NCBI RefSeq assembly: GCF_916618955.1
Contig: NZ_OU745390.1
Span: 2,232,001-2,296,000 of the forward strand
DNA length: 64,000 nt
Origin: Pseudomonas sp. Marseille-Q3773
GTDB lineage: Bacteria; Pseudomonadota; Gammaproteobacteria; Pseudomonadales; Pseudomonadaceae
Reading direction: 5' to 3'
This document shows, piece by piece, positions 17,362 through 27,398 of the stretch (its first letter is position 1; each line of letters begins with the position of its first letter). Below the pieces are notes generated by a model, which saw nothing but the letters and a program-made list of their open reading frames with translations, searched no databases and had not been told where the DNA came from. The translations under genes were made by a program, and so were the position numbers.

Positions 17362-17784
17362 ATGTGCGCTGACACCATAACGCCAGAGCAACGTTCACTT
17401 CTGATGAAGAAAATCAGAGGCCAGCACACCAAGCCGGAGCTAGTTGTACGCTCGACCTGCCACGCCCTAGGGCTACGCTTTCGACTTCATCGGAAAGACT
17501 TGCCTGGATCTCCCGACTTGGTCTTTCCAAAGTATAAGCTCTGTATATTCGTACATGGATGCTTTTGGCATCGACATAATGCATGTCGGTATTCTTACAC
17601 GCCGAAGTCGAACCAACAATTTTGGTTAGCCAAACTAAAAAGAAATGCGGAGCGAGATACGGAGAAAGAAAAAGCACTTAGGGCTTTAGGGTGGCATGTT
17701 GCAGTAATTTGGGAGTGCGAAACGAAAGAGAAACAATCGCTAATCAATAAAATACGAGACATTATAGACGCGACAAATGGATAA
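17362..17784 (+). CDS. vsr: Very short patch repair endonuclease
   Basis: Nicks 5' of the T in T:G mismatches that arise when 5-methylcytosine deaminates, starting short-patch repair. It has 140 residues. Family residues are visible: catalytic D52 (LPGSPDLVFPKYK), the zinc/catalytic cluster FVHGCFWHRHNAC (F63, H65, C67, W69, H70), and the C-terminal VIWECETKEK. It starts 3 bp after the nuclease stop, so it is co-translated with it. Vsr genes normally accompany C5 methylases; here the methylase lies in the opposite-strand half of the same island. Confidence 0.95.
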   Translation: MCADTITPEQRSLLMKKIRGQHTKPELVVRSTCHALGLRFRLHRKDLPGSPDLVFPKYKLCIFVHGCFWHRHNACRYSYTPKSNQQFWLAKLKRNAERDTEKEKALRALGWHVAVIWECETKEKQSLINKIRDIIDATNG

Positions 17785-17818
17785 AAAGGCCTGCACACCG
17801 ACTCAAGATTTAGAAAAT

Positions 17819-17850
17819 AAAAAACCCAGTCGCTTCCGACTGGGTTTTTT
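17819..17850 (-). terminator. Rho-independent terminator between vsr and tRNA-Pro
   Basis: Stem AAACCCAGTCG / CGACTGGGTTT with a short CTTC loop and T/A tracts on both sides, so it could work for both convergent units. It lies just past the 3' end of tRNA-Pro on the reverse strand. Confidence 0.85.
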
Positions 17851-17856
17851 CAATAA

Positions 17857-17933
17857 TGGTCGGGACGGAGTGATTCGAACACTCGACCCCTTGCACCCCA
17901 TGCAAGTGCGCTACCGGGCTGCGCTACGCCCCG
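17857..17933 (-). tRNA. tRNA-Pro (anticodon GGG)
   Basis: 77 nt with encoded CCA. The acceptor arm CGGGGCG pairs with CGTCCCG. The anticodon stem CTTGC/GCAAG flanks loop ATGGGGT (anticodon GGG). The T arm holds GTTCGAATC. It borders the AT-rich defence island, whose last gene ends 73 bp away. Confidence 0.95.
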
Positions 17934-18045
17934 ACTGGGCTTTGAAGCATGTTCTCAATGCTACCGAGAACGTTGAAGAATGTACCCTAACCTCCTGATA
18001 AATGAAAGCTTTTTCTCAAAAAATTTTCATCCACCACCAACCAGG

Positions 18046-18402
18046 TCACTTCTTCAACACCACCAACACATCCTCCAACTCGACAATCATCTGCCGAATC
18101 AGCTGCTTGTACTGGCTCGACTCATCCTTGGCCTCCTCACTGGAGAGCCTCAACCGCGCCCCACCAATAGTGAAGCCCTGGTCATAAAGCAGCGCACGAA
18201 TCTGGCGAATCATCAGCACACCCTGGCGCTGATAATCCCGCCGGTTCCCCCGCCGCTTCACGGGGTTGAGCTGGTCGAACTCCTGCTCCCAATACCGCAG
18301 CACGTGCGGTTTTACCGCACAAAGCTCACTCACCTCACCGATGGTGAAGTACCTTTTGCCCGGTATGGGGGGCAGTTCGTCGTTATGACTTGGTTCCAGC
18401 AT
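18046..18402 (-). CDS. MerR-family transcriptional regulator
   Basis: Cytoplasmic DNA-binding protein of 118 residues. The N-terminal winged HTH reads [20 protein letters not shown] and [20 protein letters not shown], followed by the helical segment [18 protein letters not shown] and a C-terminal coiled coil. There are no cysteines placed to bind metal. The gene overlaps the end of ihfA by about 20 bp and is the last gene of the pheST-ihfA unit, the usual place for this regulator in Pseudomonas. A TTG at 18411 is an alternative start. Target unknown. Confidence 0.92.
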
Positions 18403-18685
18403 AGGCCTCAACCCGGGCCTTCAACTTCTGCCCTGGACGAAAGGTGACGACGCGCCGTGCAGTGATCGGGATTTCTTCCCCAGTCTTGGGGTTGCGGCCC
18501 GGCCGCTGGCGTTTGTCGCGAAGGTCGAAGTTGCCGAAACCGGACAGCTTGACCTGCTCGTTCTCTTCAAGTGCGTGCCGAATTTCTTCGAAAAACAGCT
18601 CGACCAGCTCCTTGGCCTCACGCTTGTTAAGCCCTAGCTCCTCGTACAGCCTTTCGGCCATCTCAGCTTTCGTCAGAGCACCCAT
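18383..18685 (-). CDS. ihfA: Integration host factor subunit alpha
   Basis: DNA-bending nucleoid protein; pairs with IhfB. It has 100 residues starting [20 protein letters not shown], with the HU/IHF signature ([20 protein letters not shown], then [20 protein letters not shown]) including the intercalating proline (RPGRNP). It directly follows pheT, 4 bp downstream, as in most gammaproteobacteria, and overlaps the merR gene. It is probably cotranscribed with pheST. Confidence 0.97.
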
Positions 18686-18689
18686 GCCG

Positions 18690-21083
18690 TTATTTCCTTA
18701 ACGTGGTGTTCAACCTTTGTTCGAGCGAGGTGAGGATGTTTTGCAGTGCGGCGTTCACCTCATCGTCGTTAAGAGTGCGCGATGGATGCTGCCAGGTCAA
18801 GCCGACGGCCAGGCTTTTTCTATCAGGATCAATGCCTTTACCCTGGTAGACATCAAACAGCCTGAGGTCTGTGAGCCATTCGCCTGCATTGTCACGAATT
18901 ACTTCAAGCACCGCGCTAGAAGCTACATCACGTCCTGCGATCAAAGCCAGGTCACGACGGGTTTCCGGGAACTTGGACAGCTCGCTGAACTTCGGCAGGC
19001 GGCCTTCGACCACGTCACCCAGCACCAGCTCGAAGAGGAACACCGGGCGGTCCAGGTCCAGGGCCTTGGCCAGCTCTGGGTGGATGGCGCCGAGGTAGCC
19101 GACCAGCTTGCCGTCACGCTCGATGGCGGCGGTCTGGCCTGGGTGCAGGGCGGGGTGCTTGCCGGCGCTGAAGGTGAAGTCGCTCAGCGCGCCGGAGTAG
19201 CCCAGCAGGGCTTCCACGTCGGCCTTCACGTCGAAGAAGTCGACGCCGTCGCGGCCGTTGGCCCAGCCTTCCGGCAGGCGGCTGCCGGTGACCACGCCGG
19301 CGATCATCGGTTGCTGCTGCAGGTCGCCGAGCTGGCCGACGAAGCGCAGGCCGCTTTCGAACAGGCGCACGCGGTCTTGCTGGCGGTTCAGGTTGTGCTG
19401 CAGGGCCTTGACCAGGCCTGGCCACAGCGAGGCGCGCATGGCGGCCATGTCGCTGGAGATCGGGTTGGCCAGCAGCAGCGGCTCTACGCCCGGGCTGAAC
19501 AGTTCGAACAGTTTCGGGTCGATGAAGCTGTAGGTGATGGCTTCCTGGTAGCCGCGGGCAACCAGCAGGCGGCGCAGGGTCGGCAGGTCACCGCGGGTTT
19601 CCGGCTTGCCTTGCGGCGCCAGGCGGGCTTGCGGGTAGCGCACCGGCAGGTTGTTGTAGCCGTACAGGCGGGCCAGCTCTTCGATCAGGTCCACTTCCAG
19701 GCTGATGTCGAAGCGGTGGCTTGGGACGTTGACGGTCCACTGCGCTACACCTTCGGAGCCGCCACTCCTGGTAGTGGTCAGCTCCAGGGCGTTGAGCAGT
19801 TGCTCGACCTGGGCCGGGTCCATTTCCATGCCGAGCATCTGGGTGATGCGTTCGGCGCGCAGGGTCACCGGGGCGACTTGCGGCAGGTGCTGTTCGCTGA
19901 CGGCTTCGACCACCGGGCCGGCTTCGCCGCCGACGATGTCGAGCAGCAGCTGGGTAGCGCGCTCCATGGCTTCGCGGGCCAGCTGCGAGTCGACGCCGCG
20001 CTCGTAGCGGTGCGAGGCATCGGTGTGCAGGCCGTAGGAACGGGCTTTACCGGCGACGGAAATCGGCTCGAAGAAGGCGCTTTCCAGGAACAGGTCGCGG
20101 GTTTTTTCGGTGTTCACACCGCTGTGCTCGCCACCCATGACGCCGGCGATGGCCAGGGCGCGGGTGTGGTCGGCGATGACCAGGGTGTCGGCGCGCAGGG
20201 CCACTTCCTGGCCGTCGAGCAGCACCAGCTTCTCGCCTTCTTCGGCCATGCGTACGCGGATACCGCCGTTGATTTCTGCCAGGTCGAAGGCGTGCATCGG
20301 CTGGCCGAGTTCGAGCATCACGTAGTTGGTGACGTCGACGGCGGCGTCGATGCTGCGCACGTCGCTGCGGCGCAGGCGCTCGACCATCCACAGCGGGGTC
20401 GGCTTGCTCAGGTCGACGTTGCGAATGACGCGGCCCAGGTAGCGTGGGCAGGCGGCCGGGGCGCTGACTTCGACCGGGCGCACTTCGTCGTGCGCAGCCG
20501 CTACGGCTGGCACTGCCGGGCGGGTGACCGGGGTGTCGTACAGGGCGCTGACGTCGCGGGCCAGGCCGGCGATGGACAGGCAGTCACCGCGGTTCGGGGT
20601 GAGGCCGATCTCGATGCTGGCGTCGTCCAGGCTCAGGTACTGGCGAATGTCTTCACCTACCGGGGCGTCGGCGGCCAGTTCCAGCAGGCCGTCGTTCTCT
20701 TCGCTGATCTGCAGTTCGGCAGCCGAGCACAGCATGCCGAACGACTCGACGCCGCGCAGCTTGGCCTTCTTGATCTTGAAGTCGCCGGGCAGTTCGGCGC
20801 CGATCATGGCGAACGGGATCTTGATGCCTGGGCGGGCGTTAGGGGCGCCGCATACCACCTGGAAGGTTTCCTGGCCGTTGCTGACCTGGCACACGCGCAG
20901 CTTGTCGGCGTCCGGGTGTTGCTCGGTGGCGAGGATCTCGCCCACGACGATGCCGCTGAACTGGCCGGCAGCGGGGGTGACGCTGTCGACTTCGAGGCCG
21001 GCCATGGACAGGCGGGCGACCAGTTCGTCACGGGAGACTTGCGGGTTTACCCAACCGCGCAGCCACTGTTCACTGAATTTCAT
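18690..21083 (-). CDS. pheT: Phenylalanine-tRNA ligase beta subunit
   Basis: Large subunit of the alpha2-beta2 phenylalanyl-tRNA synthetase, 797 residues, near the usual length. From the N-terminus: tRNA-binding domain ([20 protein letters not shown]), B3/B4 editing domain, B5 domain, the catalytic-like core ([16 protein letters not shown]), and the C-terminal ferredoxin-fold anticodon-binding domain ([15 protein letters not shown]). It lies 33 bp after pheS. The very long reading on the opposite strand is a shadow. Confidence 0.97.
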
Positions 21084-21116
21084 GCTGTTCTCCTGAAAGT
21101 TGCGTCGGGCATTGAC

Positions 21117-22196
<1,080 letters not shown>

Positions 22197-22242
22197 TCAA
22201 TGCCCGACGGCGCTAGCGCCGCCGGGTGATTGTCGCGGGTAC

Positions 22243-22599
22243 TTAAGCCAGAACGGCTTTAGCTTTCTCGACAATCGCAGCAAACGCCGCTTTTTCGTTC
22301 ACTGCCAGATCGGCCAGAACCTTACGGTCGATTTCGATCGAAGCCTTTTTCAGGCCAGCAATCAGACGGCTGTAGGACAGACCGTTGGTGCGGGCACCGG
22401 CGTTGATACGAGCGATCCACAGTGCGCGGAACTGACGCTTCTTCTGACGACGGTCACGGTAGGCATATTGACCAGCCTTGATGACCGCCTGCTTGGCAAC
22501 GCGGAATACGCGCGAGCGTGCACCGTAGTAGCCTTTAGCCAGTTTCAGAATTTTCTTGTGACGCTTACGAGCGATGACGCCACGCTTAACACGAGCCAT
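22243..22599 (-). CDS. rplT: 50S ribosomal protein L20
   Basis: 23S rRNA-binding assembly protein of 118 residues, [20 protein letters not shown], with the basic N-terminal helix and the C-terminal globular domain ([20 protein letters not shown]). It follows rpmI in the infC-rpmI-rplT unit. Confidence 0.98.
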   Translation of the reverse strand: MARVKRGVIARKRHKKILKLAKGYYGARSRVFRVAKQAVIKAGQYAYRDRRQKKRQFRALWIARINAGARTNGLSYSRLIAGLKKASIEIDRKVLADLAVNEKAAFAAIVEKAKAVLA

Positions 22600-22626
22600 G
22601 AGTAACTTCCTCTATCTAAACCAGAA

Positions 22627-22821
22627 TTAACGTACGCGCAGCATGCGCTCGACTTTTGCCACGTCAGACGGGTGCAGCAGGCTGGCACCGCGCAGTTGAC
22701 GCTTACGCTTGGTCGACATTTTGGTCAGGATGTGGCTCTTGAAAGCGTGCTTGTGCTTGAAGCCGGAAGCGGTCTTCAGGAAGCGCTTCGCAGCACCGCT
22801 CTTGGTTTTCATTTTTGGCAT
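22627..22821 (-). CDS. rpmI: 50S ribosomal protein L35
   Basis: Small basic ribosomal protein of 64 residues, [21 protein letters not shown] take the ATG at 22821, because the preceding in-frame ATG at 22836 adds five residues not found in L35. It lies between infC and rplT. Confidence 0.97.
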   Translation of the reverse strand: MPKMKTKSGAAKRFLKTASGFKHKHAFKSHILTKMSTKRKRQLRGASLLHPSDVAKVERMLRVR

Positions 22822-22882
22822 GTTGGAACTCCGCATTCGATAAAATTACACAATAATCATCAGGCCTGCCGTGCCCGGGAGA

Positions 22883-23428
22883 TTACTTCTTCTTTTTGGG
22901 GGCGATGACCATCATAAGCTGGCGTCCTTCCATCTTCGGATGCTGCTCAACGGAGCCGTATTCGGCGAGGTCGGCTTCGACCCGCTTCAACAGCTCCATG
23001 CCCAGCTCCTGGTGGGCCATCTCACGGCCGCGGAATCTCAGAGAGATCTTGGCCTTGTCCCCATCGGTAAGGAAACGTACCAGGTTGCGTAGTTTTACCT
23101 GGTAATCCCCTTCTTCCGTCCCTGGACGAAACTTGATTTCTTTAATCTGGATCTGCTTCTGGTTCTTCTTGGCTTCGTTGGCCTGCTTCTTCTTCTCGAA
23201 GAGGTGCTTGCCGTAGTCCATCACCTTGCAGACGGGCGGCTGCGCGTCGGCAGAAATTTCTACCAGATCCAGCTTCGCTTCATCAGCGATACGAAGCGCT
23301 TCATCAATCGAGACGATGCCAATCTGCTCGCCGTCAGCGCCAATTAACCGAACCTCGCGTGCCGAGATATTCTCGTTGATCGGGGCTTTCGGTGCAGTTC
23401 GTTTATCGTTTCTCATTTCACGCTTAAT
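22883..23428 (-). CDS. infC: Translation initiation factor IF-3, probable AUU start
   Basis: Binds the 30S subunit and checks initiator tRNA and start codon. The core has the expected IF3-N ([20 protein letters not shown]) and IF3-C ([20 protein letters not shown]) domains. An ATG at 23434 overlaps the thrS stop, but the Shine-Dalgarno GGAG lies only 2 nt from it. The same GGAG lies 8 nt from the ATT at 23428-23426, a proper spacing. infC genes classically start with AUU to allow autoregulation, so I place the start there (about 181 residues). The next ATG is at 23416. Confidence 0.9.
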   Translation of the reverse strand: MKREMRNDKRTAPKAPINENISAREVRLIGADGEQIGIVSIDEALRIADEAKLDLVEISADAQPPVCKVMDYGKHLFEKKKQANEAKKNQKQIQIKEIKFRPGTEEGDYQVKLRNLVRFLTDGDKAKISLRFRGREMAHQELGMELLKRVEADLAEYGSVEQHPKMEGRQLMMVIAPKKKK

Positions 23429-23433
23429 AGTCA

Positions 23434-25356
23434 TTACTCCGATTCTAGGCGACCGCGCTGGGCAACAGCGCTGTTGAGCAGCTGCGTGAATTCAGCCACC
23501 GGCATGGAGCCGAGGTCTTTGCCTTCACGGGTGCGTACGGCGACGGTCTGCGTTTCGACTTCGCGATCCCCTATAACCAAAAGGTACGGGACCTTGAGCA
23601 AAGTATGCTCGCGGATTTTAAAGCCGATCTTCTCATTTCTCAAGTCCGACTTGGCACGGAAACCGCTACCGTTCAGGGTATTTTCCACCTCGAGGGCGAA
23701 ATCGGCCTGTTTGTCGGTGATGTTCATGATCACCGCCTGGGTTGGCGCCAGCCAGGCCGGGAACACACCGGCGTAGTGCTCGATCAGCATGCCGATGAAG
23801 CGCTCGAACGAACCGAGGATGGCGCGGTGCAGCATGACCGGGCGTACCCGGCTGTTGTCTTCGGCGATGTAGCTGGCATCCAGGCGCTCAGGCAGGTTCG
23901 GGTCGTACTGCAGGGTACCGCACTGCCAGTTACGGCCGAGGCAGTCGCGCAGGGTGAACTCGATCTTCGGCCCGTAGAAGGCGCCCTCGCCCGGCTGGTA
24001 TTCCCACTCCAGGCCCGATTCGTTCAGGGCATCGGCCAGTGCACCTTCGGCACGGTCCCACAGCTCTTCGGAACCGACGCGCTTGGCGGGGCGGGTCGAC
24101 AGCTTCATGGCGATGTCGGTGAAGCCGAAGTCCTTGTACACGTCCAGGGTCAGCTTGATGAAGTCGGCGGCTTCTTTCTTTACCTGTTCTTCGGTGCAGA
24201 AGATGTGCGCGTCGTCCTGCACGAAGCCACGCACGCGCATGATGCCGTGCAGGGCGCCGGACGGCTCGTTACGGTGGCAGGCACCGAACTCGGCCAGGCG
24301 CAGCGGCAGGTCGCGGTAGCTCTTCAGGCCCTGGTTGAACACCTGCACGTGGCACGGGCAGTTCATCGGTTTTACCGCGTAGTCACGGCTTTCCGACGAA
24401 GTAGTGAACATGTTCTCGGCGTAGTTGGACCAGTGGCCGGAACGCTCCCAGAGAATGCGGTCGACCACCTGCGGGGTCTTGATTTCCTGGTAGCCGTTGG
24501 CGCGCTGCACCTGGCGCATGTACTGCTCGAGCACCTGGTACACGGTCCAGCCGTTGGCATGCCAGAACACCATGCCCGGGGCTTCTTCCTGCAGGTGGAA
24601 CAGGTCGAGCTGCTTGCCGATCTTGCGGTGGTCGCGTTTTTCGGCTTCTTCGATGCGCTGGATGTACGCGGCCAGCTGCTTCTTGTCGGCCCAGGCGGTG
24701 CCGTACACGCGTTGCAGCTGCTCGTTCTTGGCATCGCCACGCCAGTAGGCGCCGGACAGCTTGGTCAGCTTGAACGCCTTGAGGAAGCGGGTGTTCGGCA
24801 CGTGCGGGCCGCGGCACATGTCGACGTATTCTTCGTGGTAGTACAGGCCCATGGCCTGCTCGTCCGGCATGTCTTCGACCAGGCGCAGCTTGTAGTCTTC
24901 GCCACGGGCCTTGAACACGTCGATGACCTCGGCACGCGGGGTCATCTTCTTGACCACGTCGTAGTCCTTGTCGATCAGCTCCATCATGCGCTTTTCGATG
25001 GCGGCCATGTCTTCAGGGGTGAAGGGGCGCTCGTAGGCGATGTCGTAGTAGAAGCCTTCGTCGATGACCGGGCCGATGACCATCTTGGCGCTCGGGTACA
25101 GCTGCTTCACCGCGTGGCCGACCAGGTGGGCGCACGAGTGGCGAATGATCTCCAGTCCCTCTTCATCTTTAGGGGTGATGATCTGCAGGGTGGCGTCGTT
25201 GTGGATCAGGTCGCAGGCATCGACCAGCTTGCCGTCGACCTTGCCGGCCACGGTGGCCTTGGCCAGGCCGGCGCCGATGGAAGCGGCGACTTCAGCTACG
25301 GATACGGCATGATCGAACGAACGTTGACTGCCATCGGGAAGAGTAATAACGGGCAT
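23434..25356 (-). CDS. thrS: Threonine-tRNA ligase
   Basis: Charges tRNA-Thr, 640 residues from the ATG at 25356 ([20 protein letters not shown]). In order: TGS domain, editing domain with the [11 protein letters not shown] and CRGPHV motifs, class II catalytic core with zinc ligands (motif 2 [20 protein letters not shown]), and anticodon domain. Its stop overlaps the infC region, giving the usual thrS-infC-rpmI-rplT order. An in-frame start 11 codons upstream is not supported by the family. Confidence 0.97.
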   Translation of the reverse strand: MPVITLPDGSQRSFDHAVSVAEVAASIGAGLAKATVAGKVDGKLVDACDLIHNDATLQIITPKDEEGLEIIRHSCAHLVGHAVKQLYPSAKMVIGPVIDEGFYYDIAYERPFTPEDMAAIEKRMMELIDKDYDVVKKMTPRAEVIDVFKARGEDYKLRLVEDMPDEQAMGLYYHEEYVDMCRGPHVPNTRFLKAFKLTKLSGAYWRGDAKNEQLQRVYGTAWADKKQLAAYIQRIEEAEKRDHRKIGKQLDLFHLQEEAPGMVFWHANGWTVYQVLEQYMRQVQRANGYQEIKTPQVVDRILWERSGHWSNYAENMFTTSSESRDYAVKPMNCPCHVQVFNQGLKSYRDLPLRLAEFGACHRNEPSGALHGIMRVRGFVQDDAHIFCTEEQVKKEAADFIKLTLDVYKDFGFTDIAMKLSTRPAKRVGSEELWDRAEGALADALNESGLEWEYQPGEGAFYGPKIEFTLRDCLGRNWQCGTLQYDPNLPERLDASYIAEDNSRVRPVMLHRAILGSFERFIGMLIEHYAGVFPAWLAPTQAVIMNITDKQADFALEVENTLNGSGFRAKSDLRNEKIGFKIREHTLLKVPYLLVIGDREVETQTVAVRTREGKDLGSMPVAEFTQLLNSAVAQRGRLESE

Positions 25357-25694
25357 GGCGCCTCCTCTCCTAGTGGTGACCCCTACCAAAGGTCACGTGG
25401 GTTGGGATGAGCCAGTACAAGATCCGACCTGCCTTCCGGTACAGGAAGCCTGCCTCACAGTGGCAGAAGCCTTTCGGCTTGCGGGGGACGAACCAGAGTG
25501 ACTGGAAAGAAAAAAGATAGCTGCGGGCGCGCAACGGCGTGACCACAAGCCGAGCATGCTAGCACGCGGCTTGTAGGCCACGCAGAAATATTTGGAAATT
25601 ACAGTGTTTGGGTGAACTTACACGGAAAAATTCCTATCAGACCTTGGGAAGCAACCTACTCTTGATGAGACCTTAACCCAAGGAGTAACTGGTT
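25357..25694. other. Divergent intergenic region with thrS leader
   Basis: 338 bp between thrS and a divergent secreted protein gene. The thrS side can form a hairpin from ACAAGCCG (25545-25552) and CGGCTTGT (25567-25574) followed by a reverse-strand T-run (about 25508-25516). It could be part of the thrS leader. I find no tRNA, small gene or recognised riboswitch here. Confidence 0.4.
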
Positions 25695-26003
25695 ATGCGA
25701 GTTCCGTCTCTTCTGGCCCTGGCGGCCGCTGGCGCCCTGCTGCTGCCCGTGGCTGCAAACGCCGCCGGCAACTTCCCAGCCGGGAAGGAGGCCGCCTACA
25801 TGACCCAGTGTATCCAGGTGGCCAGCGGCCAGGGCGTTGACGCCGCAACCGCGAAAAAGCACTGCGATTGCGGTGCCCAAGCCATCAAAAAGAATTTCAC
25901 CGACGCGGAAATCGCCGACCTGGACAGCAAGGATGGTGTTGATGCCAAGCTGATGCAGAAGGCGCAGACCGTGGTGAAACAAGCCTGCGCACCGAAGAGC
26001 TGA
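25695..26003 (+). CDS. Small secreted cysteine-containing protein
   Basis: 102 residues with a clear signal peptide (MRVPSLLALAAAGALLLPVA, cleavage likely after ANA). The mature part has four cysteines (TQCIQVASG, KKHCDCGAQ, VKQACAPKS), probably forming two disulfides in the periplasm. The first ATG follows an AAGGAG site. It is a conserved hypothetical of Pseudomonas as far as I recall; function unknown. Confidence 0.8.
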   Translation: MRVPSLLALAAAGALLLPVAANAAGNFPAGKEAAYMTQCIQVASGQGVDAATAKKHCDCGAQAIKKNFTDAEIADLDSKDGVDAKLMQKAQTVVKQACAPKS

Positions 26004-26165
26004 AACCTTGCAGCCAGAGCGGATGAGCCAATCTTTGCCTTGGATCAATATCCTGCGAAGGTAAAAGGCGCTAGATGCGCAGAATTAGACTATGATGTGT
26101 CCCGTGCTCCGTAGCCTCGGCCGCATTGCACCACTGAAAAAACTAAATGTTCTGGAGATTCACCC

Positions 26166-26378
26166 ATGTCCAATCGCCAACAAGGCACCGTCAAATGGTT
26201 CAATGATGAGAAAGGCTACGGCTTCATCACCCCAGCAGGCGGCGGCGACGACCTGTTCGTTCACTTCAAGGCCATCGAATCCGACGGCTTCAAGAGCCTG
26301 AAAGAAGGCCAGACTGTTTCCTTCGTCGCCGAGCGCGGCCAGAAGGGCATGCAGGCTGCACAGGTTCGTCCGGAGTAA
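26166..26378 (+). CDS. Cold-shock domain protein
   Basis: Single OB-fold nucleic-acid chaperone of 70 residues with RNP1 (KGYGFI) and RNP2 (DLFVHF) motifs, N-terminal [20 protein letters not shown]. It has a long untranslated leader and its own terminator, consistent with post-transcriptional control typical of csp genes. Which csp paralogue it is cannot be said from one copy. Confidence 0.95.
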   Translation: MSNRQQGTVKWFNDEKGYGFITPAGGGDDLFVHFKAIESDGFKSLKEGQTVSFVAERGQKGMQAAQVRPE

Positions 26379-26391
26379 TTCGGATAGCTGT

Positions 26392-26422
26392 AAAAAAACC
26401 CGCCCTCGTGGCGGGTTTTTTT
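26392..26422 (+). terminator. Terminator of the cold-shock gene
   Basis: AAAAAACCCGCC, loop CTCGTG, GGCGGGTTTTTTT. Strong GC stem with a T-run, 13 bp after the csp stop. Confidence 0.92.
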
Positions 26423-26458
26423 ATGGCCGCTTGCCAGGCCAGCCCCGTTGGCTTTTGG

Positions 26459-26573
26459 TGTAGGAGCGGCCTTGCGTCGCGATGGGGCGCGCAGCGGCCC
26501 CAGTTTTTCAGCCTCGCAGCATGGATTGCCGGGGCCGCTGCGCGGCCCATCGCGACACAAGGCCGCGCCTACA
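26459..26573. repeat. Long inverted repeat pair (second REP family)
   Basis: Two arms of about 43 nt in opposite orientation (26459-26501 and 26531-26573) beginning TGTAGGAGCGGCCTTG on the left and mirrored on the right, with a few mismatches. The same sequence family forms a perfect pair at 36693-36806. Confidence 0.8.
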
Positions 26574-26592
26574 ACGGACCGCGGCGAGCAGG

Positions 26593-26913
26593 TCAGCCGC
26601 AGTTGACGCGGGTCACCTTGCCCTGCTCGTCCACATTCAGGTTCAGGCGCTCGGAGCGGTACTCCAGGGTGACCACATCGTGCGGCTTGAGAATGCGCGC
26701 CATCTGCGAGCCACTGGCCTTGCGCGCCTGCTCCAGCAGTTCGGCGCTGGCCACTTTGCCAATGGTGAAATCGGCGCCGCTGGCTTCGCAGCGGCCATCG
26801 TTGCCAGCCGGCGCGGCCGGTGTAGCGCCACCGCCAGCATTGCCACCAGTGCTGCAACCAGCCAGGACAACAGCCACCGCCAGGGTTGCCAGGTAAGCAC
26901 GGGTACGGAACAT
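26593..26913 (-). CDS. I78-family peptidase inhibitor-like lipoprotein
   Basis: 106 residues starting MFRTRAYLATLAVAVVLAGC with a lipobox (LAGC). The mature domain has the I78 pattern: C near its start (DGRCEASGADFTIGK), an arginine-rich middle (QMARILKPHDVVTLEYRSER), then LNLNVDEQGKVTRVNCG at the end, where the two cysteines likely pair. Known members inhibit serine proteases; here it would act in the periplasm. It stands alone between REPs. Confidence 0.82.
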   Translation of the reverse strand: MFRTRAYLATLAVAVVLAGCSTGGNAGGGATPAAPAGNDGRCEASGADFTIGKVASAELLEQARKASGSQMARILKPHDVVTLEYRSERLNLNVDEQGKVTRVNCG

Positions 26914-27185
26914 GAAGCCTCCTAAATCGGTCCGGGAACTGCCTGTTCCGACAGTTCCGCTGTTCTTTTGTTGCAAAACCGGTCAAGTTTGCCTCAACCA
27001 AGCGCCACAGGCGAAAACGCAATCGTGACCGGATTTTGCACAAGCCGCCGCATTTGCCATATGCTTAAGTCGCAAGGTCAATGACGCAAAGTCATGATTT
27101 AGTGCAGGAAGTGGAGCGCACCCCGCCTCCATCGAACACCAGGGTCAGTGTTCGTCCTTCGTCCGGGCCCCCAACGAGAGCGTTA

Positions 27186-27398
27186 ATGAGCAGCCACAGC
27201 ATTGTTGCCGATATCAAGGTCAAATGGGCCGAAGGCCAGAGCGCGTACAGCCCCGGCACACCGGAAGAGTTGTTACTGATTGCCATCGACCTGCTGGTGC
27301 GCGACCGCGGCGGCGAGGCGGCGCGCAGCTTCATCGACCAGGTGTTCGAACGCTACGCGCCGCATGCGGCTATTCCAATCGGGCCAAACGCGCGCTGA
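27186..27398 (+). CDS. Small conserved hypothetical protein
   Basis: 70 residues from MSSHSIVADIKVKWAEGQSA. It is acidic and helical, with no signal or membrane segment. I choose this ATG because upstream in-frame codons (from 27081) read as low-complexity Pro/Ser/Thr sequence. Its 3' end overlaps the convergent nucleoside hydrolase gene by 29 bp. Function not recognised. Confidence 0.65.
   Translation: MSSHSIVADIKVKWAEGQSAYSPGTPEELLLIAIDLLVRDRGGEAARSFIDQVFERYAPHAAIPIGPNAR

Noticed and set aside
11300..17933. Direct repeat of the tRNA-Pro 3' end as an attachment site for the island
   Set aside because: I looked for the tRNA 3' sequence (GGGACGGAGTGATTCGAAC) near the left border and found only a short GATTCGAG at about 11409, which is too weak. 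No integrase is present either.
25393..25581. Small reverse-strand frame upstream of thrS
   Set aside because: 62 codons with composition of noncoding DNA and no ribosome-binding site; it overlaps the thrS leader hairpin.
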